From Vreelandella neptunia (GTDB lineage: Bacteria > Pseudomonadota > Gammaproteobacteria > Pseudomonadales > Halomonadaceae), in NCBI RefSeq assembly GCF_034479615.1, contig NZ_CP140255.1, forward strand, positions 1,178,001 to 1,242,000: a DNA stretch of 64,000 nt. Direction: 5' to 3'. Position 1 is the stretch's first letter. Each line of letters begins with the position of its first letter. Made by a program: the position numbers and the translations under genes. Shown piece by piece: positions 8,347 to 17,371 of the stretch. The notes beneath the pieces were generated by a model. The model saw only the letters and a program-made list of their open reading frames with translations. It was not told the DNA's origin and searched no databases.

Positions 8347-9606
8347 ATGTCGACGTTTAAGAAGACGACCCTCGCGCTTGCTCTGGCAGGTGCCACGCTC
8401 GCCACCACCGCTCAAGCTAATGAAGTCGAAGTGCTGCACTGGTGGACGTCCGGTGGTGAAGCTCGCGCTGCCAACGTGCTCAAAGAGTTAATGGAAGCTG
8501 AAGGCTACGGCTGGCAGGACTTTGCCGTGGCCGGGGGCGGCGGTGAAACCGCCATGACGGTGCTTAAATCCCGTGCCATGTCGGGCAACCCACCCTCCGC
8601 AGCCCAAATCAAAGGCCCTGAGATTCAGGAGTGGGGTGAGCTTGGCTTGCTCGGTAACCTGAACGGCGTTGCCGAGGCGGAAGGTTGGGATGAACTGCTG
8701 CCGGAAGTCGTGGCCGATATCATGCGTCATGATGGTCAATACGTGGCGGTACCCGTCAACGTGCACCGGGTAAACTGGTTGTGGGCCAACCCGGAAGTGC
8801 TGGAAGCGGCAGGGGTAGAGATGCCCACCACGCTGGATGAGCTATTCGAGGCAGGTGAGGCTATCCGCGAAGCGGGTTTCGTACCGCTGGCTCACGGCGG
8901 GCAGGCCTGGCAGGACGCTACGGTATTTGAAAGCGTGCTGTTAGGTGGTCAGGGTAGCGAGTTTTATCAGCAGGCCTTGGTAGAGCTAGACCCAGAGGCC
9001 CTGGGCGGCGAACAAATGATCGATGCCCTTGAAGACTTTAAACGCACCCGCGAGCTGATGGATGAAGGTATGCCCGGGCGTGACTGGAATGTCGCTACCG
9101 CCATGGTGATTCAGGGGGTTGCTGGGTTTCAGCTGATGGGCGATTGGGCCAAAGGCGAATTCACCGCGGCCGGACTGACCGCCGGAGAAGATTACCTGTG
9201 TGCGGCAGCGCCGGGCACCCAAGATGCGTTCACCTTCAATATCGATAGTCTGGCCATGTTCCGGGTCAGCGACGACGAGGAGCGTGAAGCGCAGCAAGCG
9301 TTAGCCCGCCTGGTACTTGAGCCTACTTTTCAGGAAGCGTTTAACCTTGCCAAAGGTTCAATCCCGGCGCGGCCTGATCTGGACATGAGCGAATTCGATA
9401 GCTGTGCCCAGCAGTCGTTGGCTGATTTCCAGAGCACCGCTGAAGAGGGTGGCCTAGTGCCCAGTATGGCCCACGGTATGGCCGTACGTGCGGATATTCA
9501 GGGCGCCATTTTTGATGTGGTTACCAACTACTTCAACGACGCCGATATGCCTGCTGAAGAAGCGGCAGAACGTATGGTGAGCGCTGCCGAAGCGGCCTCT
9601 TTCTAG
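8347..9606 (+). CDS. gtsA: Glucose ABC transporter, periplasmic binding protein
   Basis: 419 aa including a signal peptide (MSTFKKTTLALALAGATL...AQA, cleavage after about residue 24). The mature protein begins with EVEVLHWWTSGGEARAANVL, followed by VAGGGGETAMTVLKSRAMSGNPP, which I recognise from Pseudomonas GtsA (family 1 solute-binding protein). It captures glucose (possibly also other hexoses or mannitol) in the periplasm and delivers it to GtsBC. AAGGAG sits 13 bases before the ATG at 8347; a longer reading from 8251 would add a leader without signal-peptide character. First gene of the gtsABCD cluster behind the two-component pair. Confidence 0.88.
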   Translation: MSTFKKTTLALALAGATLATTAQANEVEVLHWWTSGGEARAANVLKELMEAEGYGWQDFAVAGGGGETAMTVLKSRAMSGNPPSAAQIKGPEIQEWGELGLLGNLNGVAEAEGWDELLPEVVADIMRHDGQYVAVPVNVHRVNWLWANPEVLEAAGVEMPTTLDELFEAGEAIREAGFVPLAHGGQAWQDATVFESVLLGGQGSEFYQQALVELDPEALGGEQMIDALEDFKRTRELMDEGMPGRDWNVATAMVIQGVAGFQLMGDWAKGEFTAAGLTAGEDYLCAAAPGTQDAFTFNIDSLAMFRVSDDEEREAQQALARLVLEPTFQEAFNLAKGSIPARPDLDMSEFDSCAQQSLADFQSTAEEGGLVPSMAHGMAVRADIQGAIFDVVTNYFNDADMPAEEAAERMVSAAEAASF

Positions 9607-9631
9607 GCTTTTCTAGAGCTAGCGTTCTCCA

Positions 9632-9654
9632 GGCGCCGCCGCAACGGCGGCGCC
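9632..9654 (+). terminator. GC-rich hairpin between gtsA and gtsB (attenuator or mRNA stabiliser)
   Basis: GGCGCCGCCG and its exact complement flank the loop CAA. Only a weak TTCGTT follows, so complete termination is unlikely. Hairpins at this position commonly protect the binding-protein mRNA or reduce downstream transcription, giving more binding protein than permease. That function is inferred. Confidence 0.65.
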
Positions 9655-9682
9655 TTCGTTGCTTGGCAAGGATACTTCTCCA

Positions 9683-10627
9683 ATGAGAGATTCCCTCCCC
9701 ATGAAAAATACCTCTGCGACGCCCTTAGGGCCTGCCGCTAAGCGGTCGACGCCATCCGGCGGTTTGCAGGCGTGGCTGCCTCGCCTGGTGCTGGCACCGT
9801 CGGTGGCCATTTCGCTGTTCTTTGTTTACGGCTTCATGCTGTGGACGTTCGTGCTCTCGCTAACCAGCTCGCGCATGCTGCCCAGCTACGACTTTGTCGG
9901 CTTTGGTCAATATGCACGCCTGATGGCTAATGAGCGCTGGTGGGTCGCCTCAACCAACCTGATGATTTTTGGCGTGCTGTTCGTGGTGATTTGCCTGGCG
10001 ATTGGCGCGTTGCTGGCGATACTGCTTGATCAGAAAATTCGCCAAGAGGGCGCGCTGCGCACGATTTACCTCTACCCCATGGCGCTGTCGTTTATCGTGA
10101 CCGGTGTGGTGTGGAAGTGGCTACTCAACCCGCAGCTGGGCATTCAAGCGATGGTTCAAGGCTGGGGCTTTGAGTCGTTTCGCTTTGACTGGATTGTCGA
10201 TCCTGATATGGCGATTTATACCCTGGTGATTGCCGCCGTATGGCAGGCGTCAGGCTTTGTGATGGCGCTGTTTTTAGCCGGCTTGCGGGGTATTGATGAC
10301 AGCATTATCAAAGCAGCTCAGTTGGACGGCGCTAGTCTGCCGCGGATTTATCTGCGCGTGGTAATGCCCTGCCTACGCCCGGTCGTGTTTAGCGCAGTGA
10401 TGATTTTGGCCCATATCGCGATTAAGAGCTTTGACCTGGTCGTCGCGCTCACCGGCGGCGGGCCTGGCTACGCCACCGATCTACCCGCCACCTTTATGTA
10501 CGCCCACGCCTTTACCCGGGCGCAGATAGGTTTGGGCTCGGCCAGCGCCATGCTGATGTTGGGCGGCGTGCTGGCGATTTTGATTCCTTATCTCTACTCC
10601 GAATTAAGGAGCCGCAAGCATGGCTAA
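9683..10627 (+). CDS. gtsB: Glucose ABC transporter permease 1
   Basis: 314 aa inner-membrane protein with about six transmembrane helices, the first near residues 30-55 (SVAISLFFVYGFMLWTFVLSL). The cytoplasmic EAA loop that docks onto the ATPase is AAQLDGASLPRIYLRVVMP. It belongs to the MalF/UgpA-type permeases. The ATG at 9683 has AAGGAT 9 bases upstream; the region before it carries no convincing start. Its 3' end overlaps gtsC by 8 bp, so the two permeases are translationally coupled. Confidence 0.88.
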   Translation: MRDSLPMKNTSATPLGPAAKRSTPSGGLQAWLPRLVLAPSVAISLFFVYGFMLWTFVLSLTSSRMLPSYDFVGFGQYARLMANERWWVASTNLMIFGVLFVVICLAIGALLAILLDQKIRQEGALRTIYLYPMALSFIVTGVVWKWLLNPQLGIQAMVQGWGFESFRFDWIVDPDMAIYTLVIAAVWQASGFVMALFLAGLRGIDDSIIKAAQLDGASLPRIYLRVVMPCLRPVVFSAVMILAHIAIKSFDLVVALTGGGPGYATDLPATFMYAHAFTRAQIGLGSASAMLMLGGVLAILIPYLYSELRSRKHG

Positions 10628-11498
10628 TGTGATTCGTCGTCAGACGCCCGCTGCGCGGCTGGGCCGTGGCCTGCTATATGGCGTGCTGATACTCGCTGCG
10701 CTGTTCTATATTCTACCGCTGGTAGTCATGCTAATGACCTCGGTGAAGCCGCTGAGCGAAATCAGCGCCGGGTCGCTGCTCTCGTTTCCGCAAAATCCCA
10801 CTTTCGCGCCGTGGACAAAAGCCTGGGGTGAAGCCTGTACCGGCATGCGCTGTGATGGCGTTGGCGGCTACTTCTGGAACTCCTTTGCGATTGTGATTCC
10901 AGCGGTGCTGATTTCCACCACTATTGGTGCCCTTAACGGCTATGCGCTGACCAAATGGCGCTTCAAAGGCTCCGAGTTAGTCTTCGCGCTAATGCTGTTT
11001 GGGTGTTTTATTCCCTTCCAGGTGGTGCTGCTACCCATGGCGCAAACCCTCGGTTGGCTGGGTATCTCCAGCTCCCGTGCCGGTTTGATCCTGGTTCACG
11101 TGGTATTTGGCATTGCCTTCACCACGCTGTTTTTCCGCAACTTCTACGTGGGTATCCCTAATGAGTTGGTATCGGCGGCGAAGTTGGATGGCGCGGGTTT
11201 CTTCCGCATCTTCTGGCGCATTCTACTGCCGGTTTCCGCTCCCATTATCGTTGTTTCGGTAATTTGGCAGTTCACCCAAATCTGGAATGACTTCCTGTTT
11301 GGCGTGGCGTTTTCAGCCCACAACACCCAGCCCGTTACCGTGGCGCTAAACAACCTGGTGAATACCTCCACCGGCGTGCGCGAGTACAACGTGGATATGG
11401 CGGCAGCGATGATTGCCGCGCTGCCCACCCTGGTGGTGTACGTGCTGGCGGGAAAATACTTCGTGCGCGGGCTGACAGCAGGCTCCGTGAAAGGCTAA
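10620..11498 (+). CDS. gtsC: Glucose ABC transporter permease 2
   Basis: 292 aa, MalG/UgpE-type permease with six predicted helices. The first is LLYGVLILAALFYILPLVVML, and the EAA loop is AAKLDGAGFFRIFWRILLP. The segment AWGEACTGMRCDGVGGYFWNSF carries two cysteines in the first periplasmic loop and is characteristic of the glucose subgroup. It pairs with GtsB to form the channel. About 180 bp, filled largely by a structured repeat, separates it from the ATPase gene. Confidence 0.88.
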   Translation: MANVIRRQTPAARLGRGLLYGVLILAALFYILPLVVMLMTSVKPLSEISAGSLLSFPQNPTFAPWTKAWGEACTGMRCDGVGGYFWNSFAIVIPAVLISTTIGALNGYALTKWRFKGSELVFALMLFGCFIPFQVVLLPMAQTLGWLGISSSRAGLILVHVVFGIAFTTLFFRNFYVGIPNELVSAAKLDGAGFFRIFWRILLPVSAPIIVVSVIWQFTQIWNDFLFGVAFSAHNTQPVTVALNNLVNTSTGVREYNVDMAAAMIAALPTLVVYVLAGKYFVRGLTAGSVKG

Positions 11499-11531
11499 TA
11501 ACAACTAGGTGAGGGGCAACCATTTCTAGAA

Positions 11532-11630
11532 GGTCAGAAGCAGCCCTCCGCGGGGGCGCTGTGAACCCATCCATGGGCGCTACTTTCGCCATCCATGGCG
11601 AAAGACCCCCGCTACGGGCTACTTCTGACC
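11532..11630. repeat. Cloverleaf-like extragenic repeat between gtsC and gtsD
   Basis: An outer 15-bp stem (11532-11546 with 11616-11630, one mismatch) and an inner 7-bp GC stem (11550-11556 with 11606-11612) enclose two further hairpins. One is CCCAT-CC-ATGGG (11566-11577). The other is CTTTCGCCAT-CC-ATGGCGAAAG (11583-11604). The two hairpins share the core CCATCCATGG. The nested symmetry suggests a non-autonomous mobile or REP-like element rather than a simple terminator. No target duplication is obvious. Confidence 0.7.
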
Positions 11631-11678
11631 ATCCAAATGAGTGGGTTTTGTCAGTCGCTTTACAATAGGATTTTCATT

Positions 11679-12800
11679 ATGGCAGCGTTAGAAATCCACA
11701 ACGTGCGCAAAGAGTTCGGCAGCGAGCGGGTGCTCAAAGACGTTAGTATTTCGATCGATTCCGGCGAGTTCCTGATTCTGGTTGGCCCCTCGGGCTGCGG
11801 TAAGTCCACGCTGATGAATGCCATTGCCGGGCTTGAACCGGTGACTTCTGGCAATATTTATATCGATGGTGAAGACGTGACCTGGCGGACCCCCGCGGAT
11901 CGGGATATCGCCATGGTATTCCAGTCCTACGCGCTTTACCCCAGCATGACCGTACGCCAGAACATCAGCTTCGGGCTGGAGATGCGCAAGGTGCCCAAAG
12001 CCGAGCGGGAAGCCGCCGTAGAGCGGGTAGCCGATCTACTGCAGATCACTCACCTGCTGGAGCGCAAACCTGCACAGCTCTCCGGCGGGCAGCGCCAGCG
12101 GGTGGCGATGGGGCGTGCCTTGGCTCGGGAGCCCAAGGTGTACCTGTTTGACGAGCCGCTCTCAAATCTGGATGCCAAACTGCGCGTGGATATGCGCACC
12201 GAGATCAAAAAGCTCCACCAGCGCCTGGGCACCACCATTGTTTACGTCACCCACGACCAGGTCGAAGCCATGACCCTGGCGGACTGCATTGCGGTGATGC
12301 GCGACGGCCATATTCTGCAGCTCGGCTCGCCGGATGAGGTCTATAACAACCCGGTGGATATGTTTGTGGCGGGCTTTATGGGCTCGCCGTCGATGAACTT
12401 TATTCGCGCCACTCTGGAAGATAGCAACGGCGGTTATCAACTGCGCATTGCCACGCCGGGTGAGGATGAGCTGGTGCTGCCCTGGCCGGAAGAGCGCATC
12501 GCCCCAGATATGGTCGAACGGCTTAACCAGCCGGTCATTCTTGGCCTGCGCCCGGAGCATTTTAGCGAAGAGGATGAGCGGTTAACGTCCCAAGCCGAGG
12601 GAACGCTGCTGAGCGCCAGTGTGGCGGTGGTAGAGCCTACCGGGGCGGATATTTTGCTGCGCTTACCGCTTGGCGAACAGGAAGTGACCGCCCGTGTTGG
12701 GCCTAAATGCGCGGTGGTCGCAGGGGAGCGCTTATCGCTGCGTGTTGATATGGGGCGGGCGATTCTATTTGATGCCGAGACCGAGCAGCGTATTGCGTAG
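11679..12800 (+). CDS. gtsD: Glucose ABC transporter ATPase (MalK/UgpC family)
   Basis: 373 aa. Walker [10 protein letters not shown] (36-44), Q-loop in VFQSYALYP, signature LSGGQ (134-138), Walker B ending LFDEP (156-160), and the switch His in VTHDQ. After residue ~235 comes the MalK-type C-terminal OB-fold regulatory domain ([26 protein letters not shown]). It hydrolyses ATP at the cytoplasmic face to drive GtsBC. The ATG at 11679 has AGGA 8 bases upstream; extending the frame upstream would run into the structured repeat and is rejected. Last gene of the transporter operon, followed by a strong terminator. Confidence 0.9.
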   Translation: MAALEIHNVRKEFGSERVLKDVSISIDSGEFLILVGPSGCGKSTLMNAIAGLEPVTSGNIYIDGEDVTWRTPADRDIAMVFQSYALYPSMTVRQNISFGLEMRKVPKAEREAAVERVADLLQITHLLERKPAQLSGGQRQRVAMGRALAREPKVYLFDEPLSNLDAKLRVDMRTEIKKLHQRLGTTIVYVTHDQVEAMTLADCIAVMRDGHILQLGSPDEVYNNPVDMFVAGFMGSPSMNFIRATLEDSNGGYQLRIATPGEDELVLPWPEERIAPDMVERLNQPVILGLRPEHFSEEDERLTSQAEGTLLSASVAVVEPTGADILLRLPLGEQEVTARVGPKCAVVAGERLSLRVDMGRAILFDAETEQRIA

Positions 12801-12831
12801 GCGACTTGGTTCGAGTCTGTCGTGAAATAGT

Positions 12832-12867
12832 AAGGCCCCCTGCTGGTTTCAGCAGGGGGCCTTTTTT
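12832..12867 (+). terminator. Strong intrinsic terminator after gtsD
   Basis: A 14-bp perfect stem AAGGCCCCCTGCTG / CAGCAGGGGGCCTT around loop GTTT, followed by a run of Ts. It ends the gts operon. The A-run at its 5' side could also serve the converging BCCT gene. Confidence 0.9.
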
Positions 12868-12898
12868 ACAGTTGTCTAAAGGTTTTTAGCTGCAGGTA

Positions 12899-14539
12899 TC
12901 ACTTTCGAATAAGCCGCAGCTCGCCATTGAGCGCTTTGATGATCGAGTAGCACATCAGCAGCATCACAATCGAGAACGGAATAGCTGTGGCGGTAACCCC
13001 TGCCTGAAGGGCGGTCAGACCACCGCCGATCAGCAGCACTATCGCGATTAGGCCCTCGACGATCGCCCAGAACATCCGCTGCGGGCGCGGAGCGTCGATT
13101 TTGCCACCGGCGGTGATGGTGTCGATGACCAGAGAGCCGGAGTCCGAAGAGGTGACAAAGAAGATCAGCGCCAAAACGATACCCAGGGTCGACATCAGGC
13201 CCGTCAATGGTAGCTCGTTCAGCATGCCGAACAGCGACAGCTCGGGTCTGTAGTTGTCGATGACATACTCTTTAACCAGGCTGCCTGCCGGGTCAGCATA
13301 GAGCTGTTCAAGGGCGGTCGAGCCAAAGACGCCCATCCAGATAAAGATAAACAGACTGGGCACCAGCAAAACGCAGAGGATAAACTCACGCACCGTACGG
13401 CCCCGGGAGACGCGAGCGATAAACATCCCCACGAAAGGTGCCCAGCTAATCCACCAGGCCCAGTAGAAAATCGTCCAGGACTGGCGGTAGGCATCGTCCT
13501 CACGACCGAAGGGCGCGGATAGAGGAATAAAGTCCGTGACATAGGTGGTAAGCCCCGACCAGAAACCCGTCATGGCCAGCAGAGTAGGGCCAGCGAAAAG
13601 CACAAAAAAGAAGAACAGAACGGCCAGGATCATGTTGATCTCTGAAAGCTTCTTCAAGCCACCCTCAAGACCGCGCCAAACCGACACCAGCGCCACCGCT
13701 GTCACCAGAATGATGACGATGACCTGGGTTAAGGTGCTTACTTCCAGGCCGAAGACAAAGTTCATCCCCGCATTAGCCTGCTGTGCCCCAAGCCCAAGGG
13801 AGGTGGCCAGCCCGAAGAGGGTGGAAAACACCGCCAGGATATCGATCACGTGGCCCCACCAGCCCCAGACACGCTCACCGAGAATGGGAAAGAACGCCGA
13901 ACGAATCGAAAACGGCAGGCCTTTGTTGTAGGTAAACAGGCCCAGCGCTAGCGCCATCACCACATACACCGCCCAGCCATGGATACCCCAGTGCAGATAG
14001 GTACCCGCCAGCCCCATGGCGCTGGCGTCATCAATAGCGGCTGGATTCAGCGCCCCGTCAGCGCCGAAGGGTGATGCGATACCCAGAGGCAGCGAGACAT
14101 TGGCGTGGTAAACCGGTTCGAGCACGCCGAAAAACAGCAGGCCGATGCCGATCCCCGCGGTGAACAGCATGGCGAACCAGGAGAGGTAGCTGTGATCCGG
14201 TCGGGCATCGGCCCCGCCCAGCCTGACTGACCCATAGGGCAGAACCACCAGCGCCAAGCAGAACAGAATAAAGAAATCGACCAGGATCATGAAATACCAG
14301 TCCAACGTTCCCGTCGAGAAGGTAACAATGGACTGAAAAGCATTCCCCGCTCGCTCTGGAAACAGCAGGGTAAGGACGATAAAAATAGCCGAGGCCAGCG
14401 CGGATACAACAAAAACGCGGTTGTGGATGTCGAAACCGATGGGGCCAAGCTGCCCCTTGATATTGTCCTGGCCGACGACATAGTCGGTCTGCATGTCGCT
14501 CGTTACCGAAGGCGACTCAGGATCATTGGAACTGTTCAT
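12899..14539 (-). CDS. BCCT-family osmolyte transporter
   Basis: 546 aa with about 12 transmembrane helices. Family hallmarks: the glycine stretch GIGIG at 129-133 (FTAGIGIGLLFFGVLEP) and the tryptophan-rich substrate site segment FYWAWWISWAPFVGMFIARVSRGRT. BCCT carriers import betaine, choline, carnitine or ectoine with Na+ or H+ and are typical of halophiles. The C-terminal cytoplasmic tail is very short, so osmosensing by a long tail as in BetP/BetT is not expected. GGAG lies 8 bases before the ATG. It is a single-gene unit on the minus strand. Substrate cannot be decided from sequence alone. Confidence 0.9.
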   Translation of the reverse strand: MNSSNDPESPSVTSDMQTDYVVGQDNIKGQLGPIGFDIHNRVFVVSALASAIFIVLTLLFPERAGNAFQSIVTFSTGTLDWYFMILVDFFILFCLALVVLPYGSVRLGGADARPDHSYLSWFAMLFTAGIGIGLLFFGVLEPVYHANVSLPLGIASPFGADGALNPAAIDDASAMGLAGTYLHWGIHGWAVYVVMALALGLFTYNKGLPFSIRSAFFPILGERVWGWWGHVIDILAVFSTLFGLATSLGLGAQQANAGMNFVFGLEVSTLTQVIVIILVTAVALVSVWRGLEGGLKKLSEINMILAVLFFFFVLFAGPTLLAMTGFWSGLTTYVTDFIPLSAPFGREDDAYRQSWTIFYWAWWISWAPFVGMFIARVSRGRTVREFILCVLLVPSLFIFIWMGVFGSTALEQLYADPAGSLVKEYVIDNYRPELSLFGMLNELPLTGLMSTLGIVLALIFFVTSSDSGSLVIDTITAGGKIDAPRPQRMFWAIVEGLIAIVLLIGGGLTALQAGVTATAIPFSIVMLLMCYSIIKALNGELRLIRK

Positions 14540-14647
14540 ACACTACGTCTCCTCATTGGAGGATGCCATGTCAAACACCCATCATGAGGATAAACAGCGT
14601 TGAATCCCATCTTGTGGCCGAAAACAGGCTTGTTGTCGGCTACTTAA

Positions 14648-15685
14648 TTAGCGTCTCTGCGGCGCCGTTTCTTTGTCGAGCCGCTTGATTTGCCGCCACA
14701 GATCCTGGCGTAGATCGGCGATCTTGGGCTGCTCATCGGCAGTGAAAGGCACTGGACGACAGAGCCGCTGGGCGCGTAGCCCCAGGCGCGCGCTAAGCAG
14801 CCCGGTGGCGAGGCCTTGGCCTGCGCGTGCGGAGAGGCGGCTGGCTAAATCCAGCGAGAGCATATCCATACTGGCCTCGGTGGCCAGTTCGCTGGCACCG
14901 GCAAACGCCATATTGTGCAGCACGTTACGAAACAGCCGCAGGCGGCTGGCGTAACCCAGCTCAAGGCCATAAAGGCGGCAGAGTCGATCCACCATTGCCA
15001 GGCTGCGCCAGGCCACCAGCGCCATATCCACCAGCGTTAGCGGGCTGATCGCGACCATGATGGCCGTTTCGCCGGACATTCGGGTAATCAGACGCTGGGC
15101 CTCACGGTCACGCGGCGCTAGCAGGTGATAACGCAGCAGTGTCTGGATCTCCTCACCACTATGGTGGGGCTGGCAAGCGCGCTGAAAGGCCAGCCAGTGC
15201 GGGTCATCGTCGGCGAGTTTGAGCTGACGTCTTAGCTGCTCGGCCATCGCCCGTGCCTGCTTGGGTGAGCGTAGCGGCAGCTCGGCAAGGTCGCCGCGCA
15301 GTTTGTCGTGGCGCTTGAGACGGCGCAAACGCCCCAATTCCTTCAGCAGTGAAACGCCCCCTAGGCCAATCAGGCTGATCCCGAACAACTGCCAGGCCAT
15401 GGCGAGCCACTGCGACTGAGCCATCGCATCAGGAATGCCGGTGACCAGCTCTGCCGTGCCTAGCCCGGCACCACCCACCAGGGCAAACAGTAGCCCCCAG
15501 CGGCGTTTACGCGGCGCGCCTAAGCTGGCAGCAGGTAGCGCTTTATCTTCAGGTAGAGGCGCTAGTGGATGATGCTCACTAGTGCCAGCAAAGGCTTCGC
15601 GCTGGCGTAGGGCTATCTCTGCATCAGCGGCCTCTTCGGGCGTGTCATCCAACGTAAAGTGACGACGTGGCTGTGGGGTGGTCAT
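14648..15685 (-). CDS. YcjF/TIGR01620 (UPF0283) inner-membrane protein
   Basis: 345 aa. A disordered N-terminus is followed by two hydrophobic segments (LLFALVGGAGLGTAELVTGI and WLAMAWQLFGISLIGLGGVSLL) and a cytoplasmic alpha-helical domain with the conserved MSGETAIMVAISPLTLVDMA region. Its start overlaps the stop of the upstream YcjX-like gene by 4 bp (ATGA). The YcjX-YcjF pairing is a conserved one in gammaproteobacteria, linked in E. coli to the phage-shock/envelope-stress regulon. Exact biochemical role unknown. Confidence 0.85.
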   Translation of the reverse strand: MTTPQPRRHFTLDDTPEEAADAEIALRQREAFAGTSEHHPLAPLPEDKALPAASLGAPRKRRWGLLFALVGGAGLGTAELVTGIPDAMAQSQWLAMAWQLFGISLIGLGGVSLLKELGRLRRLKRHDKLRGDLAELPLRSPKQARAMAEQLRRQLKLADDDPHWLAFQRACQPHHSGEEIQTLLRYHLLAPRDREAQRLITRMSGETAIMVAISPLTLVDMALVAWRSLAMVDRLCRLYGLELGYASRLRLFRNVLHNMAFAGASELATEASMDMLSLDLASRLSARAGQGLATGLLSARLGLRAQRLCRPVPFTADEQPKIADLRQDLWRQIKRLDKETAPQRR

Positions 15686-17085
15686 GTCAGTTTATCTCCA
15701 ATCAGCCAGTCGATGGCGGCGTCCATGCGGATATGATCCAGCGCTTCTGACGTGGTTTGCATCGGGCGAAAGCCGGGGAAATCGAAGCCCTGCTGCTGCC
15801 AGAAATCGGCAGCGGGCAGCCGGGCGGGCACATCACCGGAGTAAACCAGCACCTCTTCTCCTTCCAATGTGGTGCCTCGCAGAGCAGGTGAGCGCTTACC
15901 CTCATGGGTTACCTCACGGGCTTCAGTGGCCCGAATCGCTGCCAGCGAGAGCGCTTTAACCGGCACATTGGCAAAGCGCAGGTCTTTGAGCGGTTCAGCC
16001 AGCAGAGCTTCTAACAGCTGCACCAAGTGGCCGTGTTGATCGGGGGTGACGTGATCGGCTTTGGTGGCGGCAATCGCCAGGCGGTCAATTTTAGGTGCAA
16101 ACAAGCGCGTGAGCAGGCTGCGTTGGCCATAGTCGAAGCTATGCATTAACTGGCGCAGCGCACGGGAAAGATCTTCAAAGCGCTCGGGCCCGGCATTGAG
16201 CGCGCCCAGCACATCCACCAGTACAATTTGGCGGTCAAAACGACGAAAGTGATCGCGATAAAAGGGCTTGACCACCTGCTGCTGGTAGTAGCGAAAGCGC
16301 GCCGCCAGGGTAGCGTAAAGGCTATTGGCAGGCAGCGCCTCCAGCATTTCTCTCGATGTGTTGTGTTGAGAGGCGTCGAGCTGGGGCAGCGGAAAAAACT
16401 GCAGCACCGGCGCGCCCTCCAGTTCGCCGGGAAGCAAAAAACGCCCGGGCTGTAGGTCGGAAAAACCGGCCTTTTTGGCGCGGCGAAGGCCCTGAGCGTA
16501 TTCCTCGGCCAGGGCAGCAAGCTGAGCTTCATCAGCTTCACCAGCAGGGTCGAGCTGCTCCACTGCCGTCAACCATTCGCTAAACAGACCGCGGCGCTGC
16601 TCGCCCTCGTGTAACGCCTGTGCTTGGCTCCAGCTATAAAAGTCGTGCTGCAGCAGCGGCAAATCGAGCAGCCACTCGCCAGGGTAGTCGAATAGATCCA
16701 GCGTAAGGTGGGCAATTTCAGGGGTTAGCCAGCCGCTGCGGGCAGGGCGGTAGCGCAGCTGTAAGCGTAATTCGCTGATGCCGCGGGTGGGCTCCGGCCA
16801 ACGCGGCGGCGTATCGCGCAGGGCGGCCATGCCGGGGTCGTAGGGAAACCTAGGCACGCCCAGGTCGGGCTGGTTAAGCCTTTGGGCACCCAGTAGGCGG
16901 CCTTCCCGGGCAGCGGGCAGTAAATCGAGCCGTGCCTCAACGCCCGCATGACGCAGTTGGTTGACCAATGAGGTTAAAAACGCGGTTTTTCCCGCTTGGG
17001 AGAGGCCGGTGACCGCTAAGCGCAGTTGGCGATCCCTTCCGCGTTCCAACAAATTGCTCAGTTCGCGACTTAACGGCTGGCGCAT
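15682..17085 (-). CDS. ycjX: YcjX-like P-loop GTPase-type protein
   Basis: 467 aa, the usual length of the YcjX/DUF463 family. The P-loop GLSQAGKTAF is near residues 27-36; a second conserved region LTLDLFDYPGEWLLDLPLL fits a switch/Walker B role, and ATKADHV resembles the base-specificity (N/TKxD) motif. Members are cytoplasmic nucleotide-binding proteins associated with membrane stress. It is transcribed just ahead of the YcjF-like gene with a 4-bp overlap. I see nothing truncated. Confidence 0.88.
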   Translation of the reverse strand: MRQPLSRELSNLLERGRDRQLRLAVTGLSQAGKTAFLTSLVNQLRHAGVEARLDLLPAAREGRLLGAQRLNQPDLGVPRFPYDPGMAALRDTPPRWPEPTRGISELRLQLRYRPARSGWLTPEIAHLTLDLFDYPGEWLLDLPLLQHDFYSWSQAQALHEGEQRRGLFSEWLTAVEQLDPAGEADEAQLAALAEEYAQGLRRAKKAGFSDLQPGRFLLPGELEGAPVLQFFPLPQLDASQHNTSREMLEALPANSLYATLAARFRYYQQQVVKPFYRDHFRRFDRQIVLVDVLGALNAGPERFEDLSRALRQLMHSFDYGQRSLLTRLFAPKIDRLAIAATKADHVTPDQHGHLVQLLEALLAEPLKDLRFANVPVKALSLAAIRATEAREVTHEGKRSPALRGTTLEGEEVLVYSGDVPARLPAADFWQQQGFDFPGFRPMQTTSEALDHIRMDAAIDWLIGDKLT

Positions 17086-17118
17086 CCTTTCGATCCCTTT
17101 GTGGCTCTTGCCTAGCCT

Positions 17119-17310
17119 TTATTGGCTAAACATTAATACCAGTTGCGAAAGCATCGGCAGGGTGGCAATTAAAAAGCCAACCCCCGCCAGGGTGTAGCCT
17201 GGCCAGCGTCGTGTCATCTTCTGCGCCAGGGTCAGGCCGACCAAGCACACCACCATACCGATTAAATTAAAGGCCAGGGTGGCGGCTTCTAGCCATTGCT
17301 GCGGATCCAT
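17119..17310 (-). CDS. Small two-helix membrane protein, unknown function
   Basis: 63 aa. Two hydrophobic segments (LAFNLIGMVVCLVGLTLA and YTLAGVGFLIATLPMLSQLVLMF) flank a basic turn (QKMTRRWPG), suggesting a helical hairpin with a cytoplasmic loop. AGGGAG stands 5 bases before the ATG, which supports translation. It lies just upstream of ycjX on the same strand with a 33-bp gap and may be co-transcribed with the ycjX-ycjF pair. I do not recognise a family. Confidence 0.6.
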   Translation of the reverse strand: MDPQQWLEAATLAFNLIGMVVCLVGLTLAQKMTRRWPGYTLAGVGFLIATLPMLSQLVLMFSQ

Positions 17311-17371
17311 TGGGTCTCCCTAACACAAATGATAGTAAATGCATGATAACAAAGCATTGATGAACCGAAGA

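Noticed and set aside
9632..9654. Full terminator ending the gtsA transcript
   Set aside because: There is no real T-tract after the stem, and the gtsB ribosome-binding site follows within 20 bp, so partial termination or mRNA protection is likelier.
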